The notes under the pieces were generated by a model, which did not search any database, had not been told where the DNA came from, and was given only the letters and a program-made list of their open reading frames with translations. A program made the position numbers and the translations under genes. DNA of 8,365 bases from Spirochaetia bacterium UBA5368 (GTDB taxonomy: Bacteria > Spirochaetota > UBA4802 > UBA5368), in contig DHPI01000024.1 of assembly GCA_002407865.1 (NCBI GenBank), positions 17,986-26,350 on the forward strand. Direction: 5' to 3'. Shown here in pieces: positions 5,293-8,365 of the stretch. Numbering within the stretch: the first letter of the stretch is position 1; each line of letters opens with the position of its first letter.

Positions 5293-6966
5293 CTATTTTA
5301 TCTGCCGGGAGAGCGTTTCAAGCTCATCCTGCGCCAGTACTTTCACGCCGCCCGTGCGTATATCCACGACCTCCATCCGGTCGGTGCACGAGAAACACGG
5401 ATCGATGCTGCCGATTATGATCGGCACGTCGGCAAGCTGATTGTTCAAAAGCATCAACGGCACTCCCTGGAGGTTCGGATACGTCGGTGCGCGCACCCTC
5501 CATCGCTCGGGGCTGTTTTCCTTGCCGGTAATCACGTAATGCACAACCTCGCCCCGGGGCGCCTCGACGGCGGCGATACCGTGACGCATCGGCTCGATCG
5601 GCGCCGCAAGCTCGGTCAGTACCGGCCCGTCGTTTGGCATTTTATCCAGGCACTGCCTGATTATTTTAATCGCCTCGAATACTTCGAGTATTCGCACAAG
5701 CACGGTTGCCCATACGTCGTTGCTGTTGAACACGGGAACGTCGAACTTCATTTCATCGTAGGCGGCGTACGGATGATCGCGCCGCACGTCGATGTCCACG
5801 CCCCGCGCGCGGGCAACCGGGCCCACAAGGCTCCATTTGACAACGTCCTGTGTGCTGACATAGCCGACGCCTTTGGTGCGCCGGTGGATAGCGGTGTCGC
5901 CCACAATTGCCTTCTGCACCACCAGCAGCTCTTCCTCGACCTTCTGTATAACGTTTAAAATATCGTCTTTTATTTCGGGTGTGATGTCACGGCGCACGCC
6001 GCCGATGACGATCATGCCATAGGTTTTTCTGTTGCCAGTCATGCGCTCGCCCAGCCACATGATGGGCTCGCGGATACGCCACGACTGCATAAAAACCGTA
6101 TCGAAGCCGATGAGGTGGCCGGCGAGTCCCAGCCACAGCAGGTGCGAATGGATGCGCTCAATCTCGAGCATGATGGTGCGTATGTACTCGGCGCGCCGCG
6201 ATATCGTTATATCCGCGGCGCTTTCCACGGCCTGCGCGTACGAGGTCGCGTGCACCGAACCGCATATGCCGCAGATACGCTCGGCCACGAACGGCACCTC
6301 GTTGTAGGTAAGCTGCGTCTGGCAGAGCTTCTCGATGCCGCGGTGCGTCATGAATCCCCGGTAGTCCGAGCCCTTGATGGTTTCACCGTCGACATACACC
6401 GCGAAATGCGCCGGTTCGTGAAGCGTGGGATGATACGGCCCCACCGGGATGATGCTGCACCCTTCCGGGCACTCGTCAAGCTGGTAGGCGACATCCTCGG
6501 CTGCGGGCGGCATCAGGTTCCACGGCACCTCCTTGCGCAGGGGATAAATCCCTTCGGGCCAGTCGTCGGCAAGGATAAGCCGCTTCGGCTTGGGATGGCC
6601 GGTAAATTTCATTCCGAGAAGGTCGGCGTACTCGCGCTCCGACCATCCCGCGTTCGGGATATCGGGCGTGATGGAATCCATCACGGGATTGTCGGCAGGC
6701 ACCGACGTGCGAATTCCAATATACAGGCTGTCCCTGTCGAAAGCAAACGTATGTATCATGCCGAGCGCGCCGTTATCCGCGATCGAGTCGTACCCGACGC
6801 TCACGAGGTAGCGTCCCCCCATCGCGACGAGCTCGTTCGAAATATCACGGACTTTTCCGCTTTTTATATCCACAAACAGCCGCTCGGGCTTCGGGCTTTC
6901 ACTGCCGATGACCGCGCTGCCGAACCTGTCTTTCAGCGTTTTTATGATCTGGTCTTTCGTTGGCAT
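5293..6966 (-). CDS. Group 4 [NiFe] hydrogenase catalytic large subunit with fused NuoC-like domain (HycE type)
   Basis: The protein has 557 residues from the preferred start and carries the [NiFe] site that reduces protons to H2 or oxidises H2. Residues 1 to about 160 form a NuoC-like domain ending in a WSEREYADLLG...GHP...DDW block (about 108-136). The rest is the NuoD/hydrogenase large-subunit domain. Both metal-binding pairs are intact: Cys232/Cys235 in ERICGICGSVH and Cys524/Cys527 in DPCFSCTDR. This separates it from complex I NuoD, which has lost these cysteines. After Arg530 come 27 residues starting MEVVDIR, matching the cleaved C-terminal tail of HycE, so maturation by a HycI-like protease is expected. 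I prefer ATG 6966 (MPTKDQ) over ATG 6978 because GAGGT (6972-6976) is 5 nt before the former and no ribosome site precedes the latter. The gene lies 28 nt after the antiporter-like subunit gene. Confidence 0.95.
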   Translation of the reverse strand: MPTKDQIIKTLKDRFGSAVIGSESPKPERLFVDIKSGKVRDISNELVAMGGRYLVSVGYDSIADNGALGMIHTFAFDRDSLYIGIRTSVPADNPVMDSITPDIPNAGWSEREYADLLGMKFTGHPKPKRLILADDWPEGIYPLRKEVPWNLMPPAAEDVAYQLDECPEGCSIIPVGPYHPTLHEPAHFAVYVDGETIKGSDYRGFMTHRGIEKLCQTQLTYNEVPFVAERICGICGSVHATSYAQAVESAADITISRRAEYIRTIMLEIERIHSHLLWLGLAGHLIGFDTVFMQSWRIREPIMWLGERMTGNRKTYGMIVIGGVRRDITPEIKDDILNVIQKVEEELLVVQKAIVGDTAIHRRTKGVGYVSTQDVVKWSLVGPVARARGVDIDVRRDHPYAAYDEMKFDVPVFNSNDVWATVLVRILEVFEAIKIIRQCLDKMPNDGPVLTELAAPIEPMRHGIAAVEAPRGEVVHYVITGKENSPERWRVRAPTYPNLQGVPLMLLNNQLADVPIIIGSIDPCFSCTDRMEVVDIRTGGVKVLAQDELETLSRQIK

Positions 6967-6971
6967 ACTAT

Positions 6972-6976
6972 ACCTC
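6972..6976 (-). promoter_or_regulatory. Ribosome binding site that fixes the large subunit start
   Basis: Read on the minus strand this is GAGGT, 5 nt before the ATG at 6966-6964. It overlaps the alternative upstream ATG (6978-6976), which makes that longer start unlikely. Confidence 0.6.
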
Positions 6977-6994
6977 ATTAATTTAGAGTAACGC

Positions 6995-8365
6995 TTATTC
7001 CTTCACATTGCCGCCCGTCCACCAGAGCGCGTTCTTGAACGCGGCGAACATACTCCTGTCGCGGTACCGTGTTTTATCGTGCAGATCCTGATAGCCGCAG
7101 AGCCACGTTGGCGCCTGGCGCTCTTTCGAGCCGGCCGAATTCCTGATCAACCGCGCCAGCACGAAAGCCGCGGCAAAGACGATGAGCACAACGGCGGGAA
7201 ACGCGGCCGCAGCGATTCCCGACTGAAGCCCCGGGATGCGGAGCGATACGCCCATGAGCGAGCTGAAGATGTAATCCTGCAGCCGTACATTGGCGAAGGC
7301 GGCCGACAGCATCGAGCCGCCGGAATTCTGGAAAATCGAGATTATCGTGGAAAAGTAAAAATAGGGGATGAGGCCCTGCACTATACACAGCGCCGTCAGC
7401 ACCAGCTTCGGCAGCAGCATCCCCCACGGCGCCTCCTTGATTTCTTCGTCGAAGCTCCATTCCGATCCCGACGAGGTGAAGGTCATGCCGAAGAATTTTA
7501 CATAACACGCCAGCGTCACCGCGCTCGTAAAAAGGGCGATAATGCCGAATATCACGAGGAAAAGTGTTTCGCTGCCGCCGAGTATCGATGACGAGACAAG
7601 CGTCCACTTCGACGCGAAACCGCTGAACGGCGGCACGCCGGATATCGAAAGCGACGCGATGCCCGCAATGACCGCGGTCACGGGCATGAGATTGATGAGG
7701 CCGCCAAGCTTGTTAAGGTCCTTCGAACCGGTGCTGTAGAGAACCGATCCGCTGGTAAGGAAGAGCAGCCCTTTAAAAATAGCGTGATTCAGCACGTGGT
7801 AAATAGCGCCGACGATCGCAACCAGCGACAAGAGCTTCAGGAACGGGCTCGCGGACGAGAACATGTAGAGCGCCGCGCCGATTCCGAAAATAATGTAGCC
7901 GATCTGGCCGATCGACGAGTACGCCAGCAGGCGCTTCGACTGGCTCTGCTTCACGGACTGCACGGTGCCGATAAAAAGGGTTACAACGCCGAACGTGGCA
8001 ATCACCGCGCCCCAGAAGAGGCCGTTGAAATGGAAGGCCTCGGAGTGAGGCGTCATCCAGAAGAAGGTGCGAATGATGCCATACACGCCGGTCTTGATCA
8101 TGACGCCCGAGAGGAGCGCGCTGATGGGCGACGGCGCGATCGAATGCGCGTCGGGCAACCATAGCTGGCCAAACGGGAAAATGGCGGCCTTGAATCCGAA
8201 GCCGAGAAAAATCAGCGTGTAGATCACAAACGGCAGCGCCCCGTGCGTCGAGCCGATGCCCTTCGTCAGATAGTGCACCGAATCTCCGAACGACGTGCCC
8301 GGAATCATCAGAGCGCCGGCAAGTATTAAAAGCCACGCGAGCTCCATTAACACGAGGTACTTGTT
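6995..8365 (-). CDS. Ion-translocating hydrogenase membrane subunit (NuoL/M/N, HyfB/HycC family), C-terminal part
   Basis: The frame is open to the window edge at 8365; a GTG at 8353 is only an internal valine codon, because coding continues upstream (NKYLV). About 456 residues are visible, and perhaps 150-200 N-terminal residues are missing compared with HycC/HyfB (600-670). It is highly hydrophobic, with many membrane segments. Hallmarks of the complex I antiporter family are present (window residue numbers): Lys59 in GFKAAIFP, WLPDAHSIAPSPISALLSG at 69-87, then Lys91, NHAIFKGLLFLTSG (about 193-206), and SGVPPFSGFASKW (about 242-254) with a Lys at the place of the NuoL TM12 lysine. These lysines and the lysine/histidine track form the proposed proton (or sodium) channel. 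The Cys-Gly-Tyr and Arg/Asp-rich C-terminal tail ending in VKE resembles HyfB-type subunits. It lies 28 nt before the hydrogenase large subunit gene and is part of the same operon. Confidence 0.93.
   Translation of the reverse strand, partial: NKYLVLMELAWLLILAGALMIPGTSFGDSVHYLTKGIGSTHGALPFVIYTLIFLGFGFKAAIFPFGQLWLPDAHSIAPSPISALLSGVMIKTGVYGIIRTFFWMTPHSEAFHFNGLFWGAVIATFGVVTLFIGTVQSVKQSQSKRLLAYSSIGQIGYIIFGIGAALYMFSSASPFLKLLSLVAIVGAIYHVLNHAIFKGLLFLTSGSVLYSTGSKDLNKLGGLINLMPVTAVIAGIASLSISGVPPFSGFASKWTLVSSSILGGSETLFLVIFGIIALFTSAVTLACYVKFFGMTFTSSGSEWSFDEEIKEAPWGMLLPKLVLTALCIVQGLIPYFYFSTIISIFQNSGGSMLSAAFANVRLQDYIFSSLMGVSLRIPGLQSGIAAAAFPAVVLIVFAAAFVLARLIRNSAGSKERQAPTWLCGYQDLHDKTRYRDRSMFAAFKNALWWTGGNVKE

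Noticed and set aside
6115..6981. Plus-strand open frame of 288 codons
   Set aside because: It is fully antisense to the hydrogenase large subunit, whose motifs are unmistakable, and its translation is Arg/His-rich with no family features.
7074..7607. Second minus-strand frame within the antiporter-like gene
   Set aside because: It overlaps the NuoL/M/N-type gene in another frame, and the latter has conserved membrane motifs throughout.
3247..8365. Respiratory complex I (nuo) instead of a hydrogenase
   Set aside because: The large subunit has both CxxC pairs for the [NiFe] site and a cleavable C-terminal tail, which NuoD lacks; no nuoA, nuoJ, nuoK, nuoE, nuoF or nuoG-like gene is visible.

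Overview
The window is bacterial, GC-rich and gene-dense. It reads as part of the genome of a strict or facultative anaerobe with hydrogen and fermentative energy metabolism. The best guess is a Deltaproteobacteria-, Spirochaete- or similar-type lineage, but nothing here fixes the taxon. Seven of the eight genes lie on the minus strand; one partial gene enters from the left on the plus strand and converges on them.

The right two thirds (about 8365 down to 3247) encode most of a membrane-bound group 4 [NiFe] hydrogenase, related to the Hyc/Hyf/Mbh/Ech complexes and to respiratory complex I. In transcription order the genes are: the C-terminal ~456 residues of a NuoL/M/N (HyfB/HycC)-type ion-translocating subunit, cut by the window edge; a catalytic large subunit with a fused NuoC-like N-terminus and all four [NiFe]-binding cysteines; a NuoH/HycD-type membrane anchor; a NuoI/HycF-type polyferredoxin; and a NuoB/HycG-type small subunit. 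Gaps between them are 3 to 55 nt and each complete gene has a visible Shine-Dalgarno sequence, so this is one operon. The likely job is to couple electron transfer from reduced ferredoxin (or a formate dehydrogenase, not visible here) to proton reduction with ion translocation, or the reverse.

Three more minus-strand genes follow: a stand-alone receiver-domain response regulator (3142-2738), a membrane-anchored TPR protein (2538-1828), and the alpha subunit of an ADP-forming acyl-CoA synthetase (1779-385) whose ATP-grasp beta partner is absent. Together the genes fit an energy scheme in which reduced ferredoxin is disposed of as H2 with ion pumping while an acyl-CoA is converted to acid plus ATP. 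That link is inferred from proximity only. At the far left, 1-354 (+) is the C-terminal end of a HEXXH metalloprotease-like protein.

The non-coding features most worth attention are a degenerate 7-nt tandem repeat (consensus ATTCAAG) that occurs in two intergenic gaps in opposite orientations around the ferredoxin and small-subunit genes, and a 199-bp gap (2539-2737) with several dyads, including a GAAA-loop hairpin just after the response regulator. No tRNA, rRNA, CRISPR array, insertion sequence or phage gene was seen. I see no clearly novel system. The least ordinary points are the receiver-domain protein attached to the hydrogenase operon and the paired heptamer repeats.
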